Below, in pieces: positions 22,682 to 30,978 of a DNA stretch of 36,305 nt. This DNA is from an uncultured Lachnospiraceae bacterium. Its GTDB lineage: Bacteria; Bacillota; Clostridia; Lachnospirales; Lachnospiraceae. How positions within the stretch are numbered: the stretch's first letter is position 1; the number at the start of each line of letters is the position of its first letter. The stretch covers positions 1-36,305 of the forward strand of contig CANOEC010000040.1 in the NCBI GenBank assembly GCA_947564735.1, in the 5' to 3' direction. The notes below the pieces were generated by a model. The model had not been told where the DNA came from. It worked only from the letters and a program-made list of their open reading frames with translations, and did not search any database. The translations under genes were made by a program, and so were the position numbers.

Positions 22682-23581
22682 ATGCACTATACAGGAACTA
22701 TATGGAGACCGCCCTATGAGGCGTCTTCCCTGCTGCTGGAAGTTACGGCGGGCTGTACGCACCACAGATGCAAATTCTGTACGCTCTATGCTGACCTGCC
22801 ATTCCGGTTCAGGATGTCCCCGCTGGAGGACATAGAGGCTGATCTGAAGGAGGCGCAGGAGATGTACCGCCGCTTTACGGGGAGGGCGCCGTCCCGGACT
22901 TTCCTGACCGGGGCAAACCCGTTTGTTTTGAAGTATGACAGGCTGATGGAGATTGCGAGGCTGATACATAAATATTTTCCGGGGATGGAGACCATCGGCG
23001 GCTTTGCAAGGGTAACGGATATCACCTTGAAATCGGACAAAGAGCTGGAAGCCCTGCATGGAGCCGGATATGACGGGCTGACCATCGGCATGGAGACGGC
23101 GGATGATAAGGCGCTGCGATTCATGGAGAAAGGCTATCTTGCGGCTGATATTCTGGAGCAGTGCAGAAGGCTGGAACAGGCGGGCATACGTTACAGTTTT
23201 TTCTATCTGACGGGAATATCCGGCGCAGGGAACGGGGAGGCAGGCGCGGAGGCAACCGCCAATCTGTGCAACCGGCTCCATCCCATGCTGATTGGTGCCA
23301 ATATGCTGACGGTCTACCCGGATTCCAAGCTGTATGATGAAATCTGGAAAGGAAACTGGAAAGAGGAAAGCGAAACTGAGAAATACAGGGAAGTCCGGGC
23401 GTTAGTGGAGTATCTGGAAATCCCCACGGTTTTTGCGGCGCTTGGGGCATCCAATGCGTTTCAGATGCAGGGTGTGTTGCCGGAGGATAAGGGGAAACTG
23501 CTGGCTTTCCTTGATGACGTCATAAAAAATGTGGGCGAGGATGAACTGCGGCGTTACCGTGAGGGCGTCCATCATTTGTAG
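22682..23581 (+). CDS. radical SAM protein 1 (tandem pair)
   Basis: A 299-residue radical SAM enzyme. The cluster motif is CTHHRCKFC (Cys25, Cys30, Cys33), spaced C-x4-C-x2-C rather than the common C-x3-C-x2-C. The TIM-barrel is visible in TGANPFVL, IGGFARVTDI, GLTIGMETADDKAL and YSFFYLTGISG. The N-terminus HYTGTIWRPPYEA is shared with the next gene. No second cluster or B12 domain is seen. AAGGAGG lies before the ATG. Substrate unknown; regulation by the divergent HxlR protein is likely. Confidence 0.85.
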   Translation: MHYTGTIWRPPYEASSLLLEVTAGCTHHRCKFCTLYADLPFRFRMSPLEDIEADLKEAQEMYRRFTGRAPSRTFLTGANPFVLKYDRLMEIARLIHKYFPGMETIGGFARVTDITLKSDKELEALHGAGYDGLTIGMETADDKALRFMEKGYLAADILEQCRRLEQAGIRYSFFYLTGISGAGNGEAGAEATANLCNRLHPMLIGANMLTVYPDSKLYDEIWKGNWKEESETEKYREVRALVEYLEIPTVFAALGASNAFQMQGVLPEDKGKLLAFLDDVIKNVGEDELRRYREGVHHL

Positions 23582-23595
23582 GGAGGTGGCTTAAG

Positions 23596-24477
23596 ATGCA
23601 TTTTACTGGAAGAACATGGAGACCGCCTTATGAGGCGCATTCCGTCATCATTCAGGCAACCTCCGGCTGCACTTACCGCAAATGCCGTTTCTGCAGCCTT
23701 TATAAAGACGAGTGTTTCCGTATGTCTCCGATGGAGGAGTTCGAGGAAGACTTAGCCGAGATCAAGACTTACCAGCCCTATGCAAGGCGCATTTTCTGGA
23801 CGGGGGCGAACCCTTTCGCCATGAGCTATGAGAACCTGAAACTGCGGGCGCTCACGGTGAGGGATTACCTTATCAAGTGCCAGAGCATGGCCATGTTTGC
23901 AAGCATACGGGACATCAGGGACAAGGAAGTGTGGCAGCTTAAGAAGCTCCGGGCAATGGGGATAAACGGTCTGAGCATCGGGACGGAGAGCGGGGATGAT
24001 GATGTGCTTGCGCTGGCAGGCAAGGGATATACTGCTGATGACATTTTAGAACAGTGCCGGAAACTGGACGAGGCGGGAATCGAGTATTATTTCGTCTATA
24101 TGACCGGGCTTGCGGGGAAGGGCGGCGGATACCAGAATGCAGTAAACAGCGCAAAGCTGTTTGGCAGGTTAAATCCCTATTTTATTTCGGTGGACTCCCT
24201 TACGCTGTTCCCGGACACGGAGTTGTACCGCATGGAGCAGGAAGGGCGGTTCATCCCCGCCGGGGAGAAGGAGCGCCTGCAGGAGCTTCAGGTATTTATC
24301 AGAAATTTACAGATACGGACCCATCTGTTTGCCAACTCCTGTTCCAACTTCTATCCTGTCACGGCTTACCTGCCAAAGGAGAGAGATGCAGTGGTCAGTG
24401 AACTGCAGTTCGTCTGCGATACGGTGAGCGAGGAGGAGATGGCAGAATACCGCAGGAACCTGAAATCTTTGGGATAA
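23596..24477 (+). CDS. radical SAM protein 2 (paralogue of gene 1)
   Basis: A 293-residue radical SAM enzyme, 14 bp downstream of its paralogue. HFTGRTWRPPYEAHSVIIQ opens it and CTYRKCRFC gives Cys25, Cys30 and Cys33 at the same positions as in gene 1. Shared blocks include TGANPFAMSYENL, GLSIGTESGDDDVL, ADDILEQCRKLDEAGIEYYF and YMTGLAGKG. The two probably arose by duplication and may act as a pair or on related substrates. GGGAGG precedes the ATG. The substrate is not known. Confidence 0.85.
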   Translation: MHFTGRTWRPPYEAHSVIIQATSGCTYRKCRFCSLYKDECFRMSPMEEFEEDLAEIKTYQPYARRIFWTGANPFAMSYENLKLRALTVRDYLIKCQSMAMFASIRDIRDKEVWQLKKLRAMGINGLSIGTESGDDDVLALAGKGYTADDILEQCRKLDEAGIEYYFVYMTGLAGKGGGYQNAVNSAKLFGRLNPYFISVDSLTLFPDTELYRMEQEGRFIPAGEKERLQELQVFIRNLQIRTHLFANSCSNFYPVTAYLPKERDAVVSELQFVCDTVSEEEMAEYRRNLKSLG

Positions 24478-24622
24478 GGATAACCATGACAAAAGCAGCA
24501 AACGCTTCCTTTTCGTTCTGTTTTCAAGGAAATAAAACCGATGAATCTGAAAAATGAAGATATTTTACAAGACGCAGGAAAAAATAAGAGGTAAAATGGC
24601 TTTCGACAAGGAGGCAATCCAC

Positions 24623-25453
24623 ATGAAGAAGGAAATAAGGACAGTGATATATGACGAAGAAATCAGGATGGAGGCATACCGCTTTGAGGGGATCGTGCAG
24701 CCCTTTCCAAGCCATTTCCATGAGCATTATGTCATAGGGTTTGTGGAAAAGGGGGAGCGTATACTGTCCTGCCGTGACAGGGAGTATGCCATAGAGGAAG
24801 GAAGCATCTTACTTTTCAATCCGGGAGACAGCCATGCTTGTGTGCAGAGCGATGAAGGGACGTTTGATTACCGCGGTTTTAACATTTCAAAAGAGATTAT
24901 GCTCGATCTGGCAGAGGAAGTCACCGGAAAACGGGAGCTGCCGGGGTTTTCAAAAAATGTTATCTGTGATGAAGAAGCAGCCTGCCACCTGCGCCCGTTG
25001 CATGAGATGGTCATGAAGGGAACAGGGGAGTTCAAGAAAGAAGAAACTTTGCTGTTCCTGCTTTCGTATCTCATCCAGAATTATGGAAAGCCTTTTGCAA
25101 GTTGCATTCCGGAATGCAGGCAGGAGATTGAAAAAGCCTGTGAATACATGGGGAAACATTTCACGGAGCACATTTATTTAGACCAGATATGCCGCCATGC
25201 GGGACTCAGCAAGTCAACGCTGTTGCGTGCCTTTACAAAGGAAAAAGGGGTTACGCCGTATCGTTATCTTGAGACTATCCGCATCAACGAGGCAAAAAGG
25301 CTATTATCGGAAGGGGTGCCGCCCGTGGATGCAGCCATAAGGACAGGGTTTTCAGACCAGAGTCATTTTACGAACTATTTCAACTTATTTTTGGGGTTGG
25401 CGCCGGGTACTTACCATGAGATATTTTCAGAAAAAGACGGGCATGGGTTTTAA
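24623..25453 (+). CDS. AraC-family regulator with cupin sensor
   Basis: A 276-residue regulator. The N-terminal cupin (YRFEGIVQPFPSHFHEHYVI, then EEGSILLFNPGDSHAC) is an effector-binding domain; the C-terminal 100 residues have the double helix-turn-helix (LDQICRHAGLSKSTLLRAFT, then TPYRYLETIRINEAKRLL and IRTGFSDQSHFTNYF). AAGGAGG sets the start at 24623. Located after the radical-SAM pair and before a DUF2000 gene, it may control either. A relic of a near-identical gene lies at 12275. Confidence 0.9.
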   Translation: MKKEIRTVIYDEEIRMEAYRFEGIVQPFPSHFHEHYVIGFVEKGERILSCRDREYAIEEGSILLFNPGDSHACVQSDEGTFDYRGFNISKEIMLDLAEEVTGKRELPGFSKNVICDEEAACHLRPLHEMVMKGTGEFKKEETLLFLLSYLIQNYGKPFASCIPECRQEIEKACEYMGKHFTEHIYLDQICRHAGLSKSTLLRAFTKEKGVTPYRYLETIRINEAKRLLSEGVPPVDAAIRTGFSDQSHFTNYFNLFLGLAPGTYHEIFSEKDGHGF

Positions 25454-25517
25454 GGAAATTTATCTTTACCGCTATTATCAGAAGGGGGAGAAATCCTCCG
25501 GAAAAGAGGATTAGAAA

Positions 25518-25940
25518 ATGGATTTACAGAATGAAAAATGTGTCATGGTGATTGACGAGAACCTGCCGCTTGGCATCATAGCGAACACGGCGGCAATTAT
25601 GGGAATAACAATTGGAAAACAGATGCCGGAAGTTGTAGGTGCTGATGTGTACGACAGGACGGGCAACGGACATTTGGGAATCATAGAGTTTCCTGTGCCG
25701 ATTTTGAGGGGGAATGTGGGAGCAATCAAGTCCATCCGTGAAAAGCTGTATGAGCCGGAGTTTTCAGATTTGACGGTGGTCGATTTCTCAGACCTTGCAC
25801 AAGGGTGCAAGACCTATGACGAGTTTATCGGGAAGATGAAGGATGTTTCAGAAAGGTCACTGAATTATTATGGCATTGCGATTTGTGGCGCGAAAAAGAA
25901 GGTTAACAAACTGACGGGAAGTATGGCGCTGCTACGATAA
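25518..25940 (+). CDS. DUF2000 family protein
   Basis: A 140-residue protein matching DUF2000: KCVMVIDENLPLGIIANTAA, GITIGKQMPEVVG, then GIIEFPVPILRG and the C-terminal YYGIAICGAKKKVNKLTGSM. The family adopts a peptidyl-tRNA-hydrolase-2-like fold, with no agreed function. The start lies some 20 bases after an AGGGGGAG tract. DUF2000 genes often stand next to AraC regulators, as here, which suggests co-regulation. Confidence 0.8.
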   Translation: MDLQNEKCVMVIDENLPLGIIANTAAIMGITIGKQMPEVVGADVYDRTGNGHLGIIEFPVPILRGNVGAIKSIREKLYEPEFSDLTVVDFSDLAQGCKTYDEFIGKMKDVSERSLNYYGIAICGAKKKVNKLTGSMALLR

Positions 25941-25982
25941 TGGAGACAACGACCATGACAAAAATAAAAGATATTGGAGGAT

Positions 25983-26354
25983 ATGCCGGTATATTTTATC
26001 ACGCCTAAGGATGAAAAAATAAGAAATGTTATATTCTATATTCATGGAGCGGGCTGGGTATTCGGGAGTTTTCATACACATGAAAAGTTAGTCAGAGAAC
26101 TTTCCGCAAGGACAAATTCACTGGTCGTATTTCCCGAATATAGTCTTTCGCAGGCTGTTGATGCTGTACTCATGGTTGCGGGAGATAGTGTGGGCGGCAA
26201 CATGGCAATCGCCGTAACGCTGATGTCAGTAATGCGTCACGGTCCAAGTATTCAAAAGCTGCTGCTGTATTATCCTGTAACAAATGCCTGCCGTATCGCT
26301 ATGGATGCGTCAACGGAGTGGATTAACCGTCAGGATTGTAATGCCAATTCTTAG
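25983..26354 (+). pseudogene. alpha/beta hydrolase (HSL-type) remnant
   Basis: The oxyanion motif YIHGAGWVFGS (HGG-like, here HGA) and the nucleophile elbow AGDSVGGNMA are present, so this was an acetyl-esterase/HSL-type hydrolase. Only about 20 residues separate PEYSLS from VLMVAGDS where the family has 50-60, which marks an in-frame deletion, and the part with the catalytic Asp and His is absent. TTGGAGG precedes ATG 25983. A functional product is unlikely. Confidence 0.72.
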
Positions 26355-26425
26355 GATAGGTGAAAAGTATGGCTGCACTGGTTCTAAGTCAATTGAAGGA
26401 AGCAGCATGGTGTCAATATTGCTCA

Positions 26426-26454
26426 TTGCTTTTAGCAAGTAAGTATAATATAAT
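26426..26454 (+). promoter_or_regulatory. promoter of the MFS leader transcript
   Basis: -35 TTGCTT (26426-26431), 17-bp spacer, -10 TATAAT (26449-26454). Transcription from about 26461 gives a leader of about 230 nt before the MFS gene. An overlapping second TATAAT lies at 26444-26449. Confidence 0.6.
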
Positions 26455-26534
26455 TTTTTTCAATACAGAGCGATAAATAGCAATTTATGAAATGTCACTG
26501 TATTATTTTTGGAAATGAAAGAGGTGAAATAAAA

Positions 26535-26615
26535 ATGCTTTGTCATATGTTCGTTGATTTAAGCTCTTATCTCTGTGCAAGGTCTGATAGTGGGACGATG
26601 ATTGCGCAGAGATAA
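26535..26615 (+). CDS. 26-residue leader peptide upstream of MFS gene
   Basis: MLCHMFVDLSSYLCARSDSG, then TMIAQR and TAA. AGAGGTGA stands just before the ATG. Codons 11-15 (SYLCA) coincide with RNA segment 1 of the attenuator, so a ribosome paused there would cover that segment. The MLC start recalls leader peptides before tetM-type genes. The peptide itself probably matters only through its translation. Confidence 0.6.
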   Translation: MLCHMFVDLSSYLCARSDSGTMIAQR

Positions 26616-26681
26616 GGGATAATCGTCCTAAATCGGATTTTGCACTTATCAGAAGCGGAAATATATCTAAATGATAAGGAG
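26566..26681 (+). promoter_or_regulatory. ermC-like translational attenuator
   Basis: Four pairing segments: 1, CTTATCTCTGTGCAA (26566-26580); 2, TTGCGCAGAGATAAG (26602-26616), which pairs with 1 over 15 positions with one G-U; 3, CTTATCA (26645-26651); 4, TGATAAG (26672-26678), which pairs with 3 and overlaps the AAGGAG ribosome site (26676-26681). Segment 2 can pair with 3 through GATAAG/CTTATC. A further stem, GGACGAT/ATCGTCC (26593-26599/26622-26628), crosses 1:2 and excludes it. With 1:2 and 3:4 formed, the MFS start is masked; a stalled leader ribosome would free it. Confidence 0.6.
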
Positions 26682-26692
26682 AGTAAAATTCG

Positions 26693-27985
26693 ATGAAACA
26701 ATTTAGAAAATACATCTTATTATGGGCAACGCAGAGCGTTTCTCAGCTGGGCAGCGCTATGACAGGTTTTGCCCTTACCCTGTGGGCATACACGCAGACT
26801 CATTCAGCGATGACTGTTTCTCTGATGGCGTTCTGTAATTATGTCCCGTACATTATAGTCAGTTTGTTTGCGGGAGCTTTTGTGGACAGGCACAGCAAAA
26901 AGGCTATCATGCTGATTTCAGACAGCCTCGCTGCTGTCTGCACGTTGGCGGTGTTTGTTCTTTCGGCAACGGATAATCTGCATATTTGGCATATATATGC
27001 GGTGAACGCTGTGATTGGTTTTATGAATGCCTTTCAACAGCCTGCCTCCTCTGTCGCGGTAAGCAAACTTGTTCCAAAAGAAAAATTGTCCAATGTAAGC
27101 GGGATGAACTCCTTTTCCGCAAATCTTGTGACAGTGCTAAATCCGATTTTAGCTTCTTCTATTTTTTCAATAGGTGGATTGGGAATAATTTTGCTGATTG
27201 ACCTACTGAGTTTTTTGGGAGCATTTCTGGTGCTGCTGATTGTCATTCGCATTCCCGATGAACCGTCCTTCGCTGTGCAGAAAGAGAAACGGCAATCTGC
27301 GTTTTCGGGTACAAGAGAAGGATTTACATTTTTAAGGAAGCAAAGAGGACTTCTTGCAATCATGCTGACAATGGCGCTCATAAATTTCTGTTCAAGGCTG
27401 ACTTACGAAAATGTGCTGTCACCTATGATACTTGCACGAAGCGGAGATAACAGTTTTGTTCTTGGCATGGTAAATGCGGTTATGGGTGCAGGCGGCATTA
27501 TTGGCGGGATTATCGTTTCTGTAAAAAAGCCCTCAAAACGCAATGCTCGTATGATGTATGTTTCGGCAGCATTGTCTTTTCTGCTGGGTGATTTGCTGAT
27601 GGCTGTGGGAAGAAACGTATATGTATGGTGCGCGGCAGGGATTGCTGCAAGTCTGCCGATCCCTTTTATCATCGCAGGAAACAATGTCATCATGTACAAC
27701 CGTGTGCCGGAGGAAATGCAAGGACGGGTGTTTGCTGTCCGAAATGCAATACAGTTCGGGACGGTTCCCTTTGGCATACTTTTGGGAGGGCTGTTAGCCG
27801 ATTATGTTTTTGAACCGTTTATGGCATCGGAAAGTGCTTTCGCTTTCGTTTTGCGCAGCTTTGTGGGAACAGGAGCAGGCAGCGGAATGGCATTGATGTT
27901 CCTGTGTACGGGTGTAACGGGTTTTCTTGTGAGCTGCGTTTCCTATGGCAATAAAAATATCAAATCATTAGATAGCGAAGAATAA
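26693..27985 (+). CDS. MFS efflux transporter (Mef-like)
   Basis: A 430-residue major-facilitator protein with about 12 transmembrane segments. Motif A between helices 2 and 3 is clear (LFAGAFVDRHSKKAIMLISD), and the family start QSVSQLGSAMTGFALTLWAY resembles macrolide/drug exporters of the Mef group. It is likely a proton-driven exporter at the membrane; the substrate is unknown. AAGGAG lies 11 bases before the ATG and is part of attenuator segment 4. Inducible antibiotic efflux is the best inference from its leader. Confidence 0.85.
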   Translation: MKQFRKYILLWATQSVSQLGSAMTGFALTLWAYTQTHSAMTVSLMAFCNYVPYIIVSLFAGAFVDRHSKKAIMLISDSLAAVCTLAVFVLSATDNLHIWHIYAVNAVIGFMNAFQQPASSVAVSKLVPKEKLSNVSGMNSFSANLVTVLNPILASSIFSIGGLGIILLIDLLSFLGAFLVLLIVIRIPDEPSFAVQKEKRQSAFSGTREGFTFLRKQRGLLAIMLTMALINFCSRLTYENVLSPMILARSGDNSFVLGMVNAVMGAGGIIGGIIVSVKKPSKRNARMMYVSAALSFLLGDLLMAVGRNVYVWCAAGIAASLPIPFIIAGNNVIMYNRVPEEMQGRVFAVRNAIQFGTVPFGILLGGLLADYVFEPFMASESAFAFVLRSFVGTGAGSGMALMFLCTGVTGFLVSCVSYGNKNIKSLDSEE

Positions 27986-28050
27986 ATACAGATATGTCCT
28001 ATCGCAAAGTGGACTGCTAAAAGCGTTAGCAGCTCTAATGGAATTACTGC

Positions 28051-28085
28051 AAAAATGGCTATGTGGAAACGCATAGCCATTTTTT
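28051..28085 (+). terminator. terminator after the MFS gene
   Basis: AAAATGGCTATG pairs with CATAGCCATTTT (12 bp) around an eight-base loop and a T-run follows. It lies 66 bp after the MFS stop and 13 bp before the ToxN-like fragment. A small hairpin TGCTAA-TTAGCA lies upstream at about 28017-28033. Confidence 0.85.
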
Positions 28086-28097
28086 ACGAGGAGTAAT

Positions 28098-28232
28098 ATG
28101 CAGACAGATTTTAAATTGTACAAGGTGGATATGAAATATATCCGTCAAAGGTTGTTACATCAAAATGACCGTTTGTGGCATAAACAAAATTTGGTCAGTG
28201 TTTATGTCGATAAATACGATATACTCATATAA
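28098..28232 (+). pseudogene. fragment resembling a ToxN/AbiQ-family toxin
   Basis: A 44-codon frame opens MQTDFKLYKVDMKYIR, which resembles the start of clostridial ToxN/AbiQ-type III toxins; the following residues do not continue the family and the frame ends by 28232. A GAGGAG site precedes the ATG. The upstream terminator hairpin would suit a toxI-toxN layout, but tandem toxI repeats are not present. Probably a remnant; recognition rests on about 16 residues. Confidence 0.4.
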
Positions 28233-28246
28233 GGCAGGTGATTAGG

Positions 28247-28963
28247 ATGCTGTCGGTAGCAGTATGTGATGATGAAGTCATAGAATGCTGTAATATGGCT
28301 AGAAAAATCAAAGACATTCTGGAAGAAATGAAAATACCATGCATTGTCCGGCAGTTTTGTAACGGAAAGGAATTGCTGAAGGCATCTGAAAGTTTTGACA
28401 TTGTTTTCCTTGATATTATCATGCAGGACATGGATGGAATGAAAACAGCACAGATTTTGCGCGAAAGGGCGTCTGATAAAATACTTATTTTTGTATCTTC
28501 CAGCAGGGAGTATGTTTTTGAAGCATATGATGTAGAGGCTTTCCAATATCTGTTAAAGCCGGTGGATGGCAGAAAATTGAGGAATGTACTGCAAAAAGCC
28601 GTGTTCAAAACGGAAAGCCGTTCACAGGAATTTATCATTGTCAGCAGGGAACGGCAGAAAAAGAAACTATTTCTTGATGACATATACTATTTTGAGATAA
28701 AAGGCAGAGTCGTTGAAGTTCATGGCAAAGAGGGGATTTTTACTTATTACGGGCAGATAGGAAAACTGGAAAATCAACTGCAGGGCAAAGGTTTTTTCAG
28801 ATGCCATAAGAGTTATCTGGTTAATCTGAAACACGCTGACGGGTATAGCAGGCAGGAAGTGATTCTGGATAACGGGGAAAATATCGTAATTGCCAAAAGA
28901 AGATATGAGGAATTTTGTCAGGAGGTGCGTAAGGTTATGCGTGGAAATGGAGGAGGGTTATGA
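28247..28963 (+). CDS. LytTR response regulator (AgrA-like)
   Basis: A 238-residue regulator. The receiver has VCDDE (7-10), phosphoacceptor Asp56 in VFLDIIMQDMDG and Lys in YLLKPVDG. The C-terminal LytTR DNA-binding domain is shown by LDDIYYFEIKGRVVEVHG and FFRCHKSYLVNLKHA. A GTG at 28238 is an alternative start, but the ATG at 28247 fits the fold. It overlaps the kinase by four bases (ATGA). It probably controls the lipoprotein gene downstream or cell-surface genes; no peptide-signal gene is seen. Confidence 0.88.
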   Translation: MLSVAVCDDEVIECCNMARKIKDILEEMKIPCIVRQFCNGKELLKASESFDIVFLDIIMQDMDGMKTAQILRERASDKILIFVSSSREYVFEAYDVEAFQYLLKPVDGRKLRNVLQKAVFKTESRSQEFIIVSRERQKKKLFLDDIYYFEIKGRVVEVHGKEGIFTYYGQIGKLENQLQGKGFFRCHKSYLVNLKHADGYSRQEVILDNGENIVIAKRRYEEFCQEVRKVMRGNGGGL

Positions 28964-30339
28964 GCCGGATTTCAGATTATGCAGATATTTTGATTATGGC
29001 TCCATGTCATCTGGGATATTTATGGACGGCGGATAAATTCTGCAAAAAATTTTTAGTAGCCTCCAAAGGCAGGGAACTGTTTTTTGTGCTTTTTTCCTTT
29101 TGCGGCTGGCTGTTTTGGAATATTGCGGTTCCGCTGTATACCATTCCTTATATTTTTTGTGTGGCAGTTTATTCTATATTTTTTGTTGGACTGGTACTGT
29201 TTTGTTTTAAGGCAGAATGGGAGAAACGGATTCTTGCCGCCGTTATGCTGCTGATGGCTGTAATGATGTCAGCAGATTTTGTTGTCTCGTTTTTATCATG
29301 TATGGTATTATTCTTCCGGCGCACAGTAGGCGGGATTCCGGAACCGCTTGTGGGTGATTTGGAAGGCGGAATGATTGGCGGCGTCGGTTATTGTTCTGCC
29401 ATAGTATTGGTATGCTGGATGTCGAGACATCTTGAGACAGTTTTTAGCGGTAAGCGGAGGAAGTGGTATTGTCTCTTGGCTGTCCCCATGCTTATACTGA
29501 TAGCAGTGTTCGGCATTGTGGGGTGGGGTGAAAGCAATGGCATTATGGTCAGAAGCGGGGGCAATATGGGGCTGTATTATGACCAGATATTCAGTTATAT
29601 CGGGAACTGTGTGCTGAAAGGATTGTCCTTTTTTGCAATAGGATTTTATGTGTTTGGAATGAACCGGATTTATCTGGAACAAGAAAAAAGTTGTCAGTAT
29701 CATTTTCAGATTGCGGTTTACAAGATGCTGGCAGAACAGTACAGACAGTCGGAGCGGCTGCGGCATGACATGAAAAACCATATCATTGCATTGGCGGGAC
29801 TGTTTCATGGCAGGGAATGGGAGAAGATGGGAGACTATCTGAAACAGTTGGAGGAAAACGGTCTGGAGGACGATGGGGATATGACGGGGAGTAAGGCTGT
29901 GGATGCCCTCCTGTACCAGAATCGGAAACAGGCAAAAAAAGAAGGAGTCAGATGGGAATGTGACATAAATATGTCAAAAGTGTGCTGTATCAACGAGTTT
30001 GACCTGTGTGTGCTGTTTGGTAACATTCTGGATAATGCGCTGGAGGCATGTGGGAGAATAGGGTCTGAGGAATGCCGTTTTATCAATATTTCGGCAAAAA
30101 CCGTAAAGAAATGTTTCCTGCTTGAAGTAAAAAACAGCATGGACAGGAGAGAAAAGTATACAGATGGATTTACAAACAAAGTGGATTCGCAGGAACATGG
30201 AATCGGGCTGCTAAATGTAGGCGATGTGGTAAATAGGTATAATGGGGCGGTGCATATAGAAGCCGAAGAAGGCATCTTCGTAATATCCGTTTTAATACCA
30301 CTGAATGATGCCGCACATGACATCAAAACGGCTCTATGA
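28960..30339 (+). CDS. GHKL sensor histidine kinase (AgrC-like)
   Basis: A 459-residue kinase with about six N-terminal membrane segments (residues 10-240), then a dimer/phosphoacceptor helix LRHDMKNHIIALAG with His269. The GHKL ATPase domain has the N-box LFGNILDNALEACG and the G-box HGIGLLNVGDVVNRYNG. It couples to the LytTR regulator. All motifs look intact, in contrast to the decayed kinase at 30979-32425. The signal is unknown. Confidence 0.88.
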   Translation: MSRISDYADILIMAPCHLGYLWTADKFCKKFLVASKGRELFFVLFSFCGWLFWNIAVPLYTIPYIFCVAVYSIFFVGLVLFCFKAEWEKRILAAVMLLMAVMMSADFVVSFLSCMVLFFRRTVGGIPEPLVGDLEGGMIGGVGYCSAIVLVCWMSRHLETVFSGKRRKWYCLLAVPMLILIAVFGIVGWGESNGIMVRSGGNMGLYYDQIFSYIGNCVLKGLSFFAIGFYVFGMNRIYLEQEKSCQYHFQIAVYKMLAEQYRQSERLRHDMKNHIIALAGLFHGREWEKMGDYLKQLEENGLEDDGDMTGSKAVDALLYQNRKQAKKEGVRWECDINMSKVCCINEFDLCVLFGNILDNALEACGRIGSEECRFINISAKTVKKCFLLEVKNSMDRREKYTDGFTNKVDSQEHGIGLLNVGDVVNRYNGAVHIEAEEGIFVISVLIPLNDAAHDIKTAL

Positions 30340-30540
30340 CATCACCTATATGATATAGTATGCGATAGAGAAAGAAGAAAATATAGTTCCAAAAAGACAA
30401 GAAAAATGTCGTTTCATGCACAAAGGGTTGCAAATATATTTGACAGGAAGATAATAAGAACGGTTGGAGTACAGAACTCAAAAATATTGCAAGGAGGAAA
30501 GGTTGACAAGTTAAATTTGCAATCGCAAAAAGGTAAATTT

Positions 30541-30963
30541 ATGGCAAGTATGAAGCAGGGAAAATGTATTTTAGGGATTTTGACGGCGGTTACAGTGTTG
30601 TGCAGTGGATGTGGGAACGGGGAGGCGGTGAGTGAGACCGGGCAGCCCGGAGAAGACCTTGATGTGGTGGGGCAGGGCGCAGGGGATAATCAATGGTATA
30701 TGTCGGATAATGTCTATACGGATGATGCGGGGCGCAGATTGGAAGTGTCTTTTGATGATTACGGGATGCTGGATTTTTCCGTAGACGGTCTTTCTTTATA
30801 TTATACGAACGCGGCTGATTTTCAGCAGGAAAATAACTGGCAGATTTATACCTGCGACGACGGAACGGTTATTGTTTATTATCCGGGCGAACCCGCGCAT
30901 CTTGAGATTTCTGATGGAGAGTATGCAGGGGTATATGAGGAAGGCGGCGACAAAGTAAAATAG
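30541..30963 (+). CDS. small lipoprotein
   Basis: A 140-residue secreted lipoprotein. A hydrophobic signal segment ends in the lipobox LCSGC (about residues 20-24), followed by an acidic, Gly-rich linker and a beta-rich domain (RRLEVSFDDYGMLDFSVDGL, YTCDDGTVIVYYPG). I do not recognise the domain. The start at 30541 follows AAAGGTAA; longer in-frame starts exist but spoil the signal peptide. It lies about 200 bp after the kinase and may be its regulated product. It converges on the decayed kinase. Confidence 0.75.
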   Translation: MASMKQGKCILGILTAVTVLCSGCGNGEAVSETGQPGEDLDVVGQGAGDNQWYMSDNVYTDDAGRRLEVSFDDYGMLDFSVDGLSLYYTNAADFQQENNWQIYTCDDGTVIVYYPGEPAHLEISDGEYAGVYEEGGDKVK

Positions 30964-30978
30964 GCGTCTGCGGTGGTT

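Noticed and set aside
23939-24401. Alternative frames within radical SAM gene 2
   Set aside because: GC-rich shadows of a clear coding sequence.
30340-30540. LytTR-binding direct repeats upstream of the lipoprotein
   Set aside because: GTT-containing words are present but spaced about 16 bp rather than two helical turns; not convincing.
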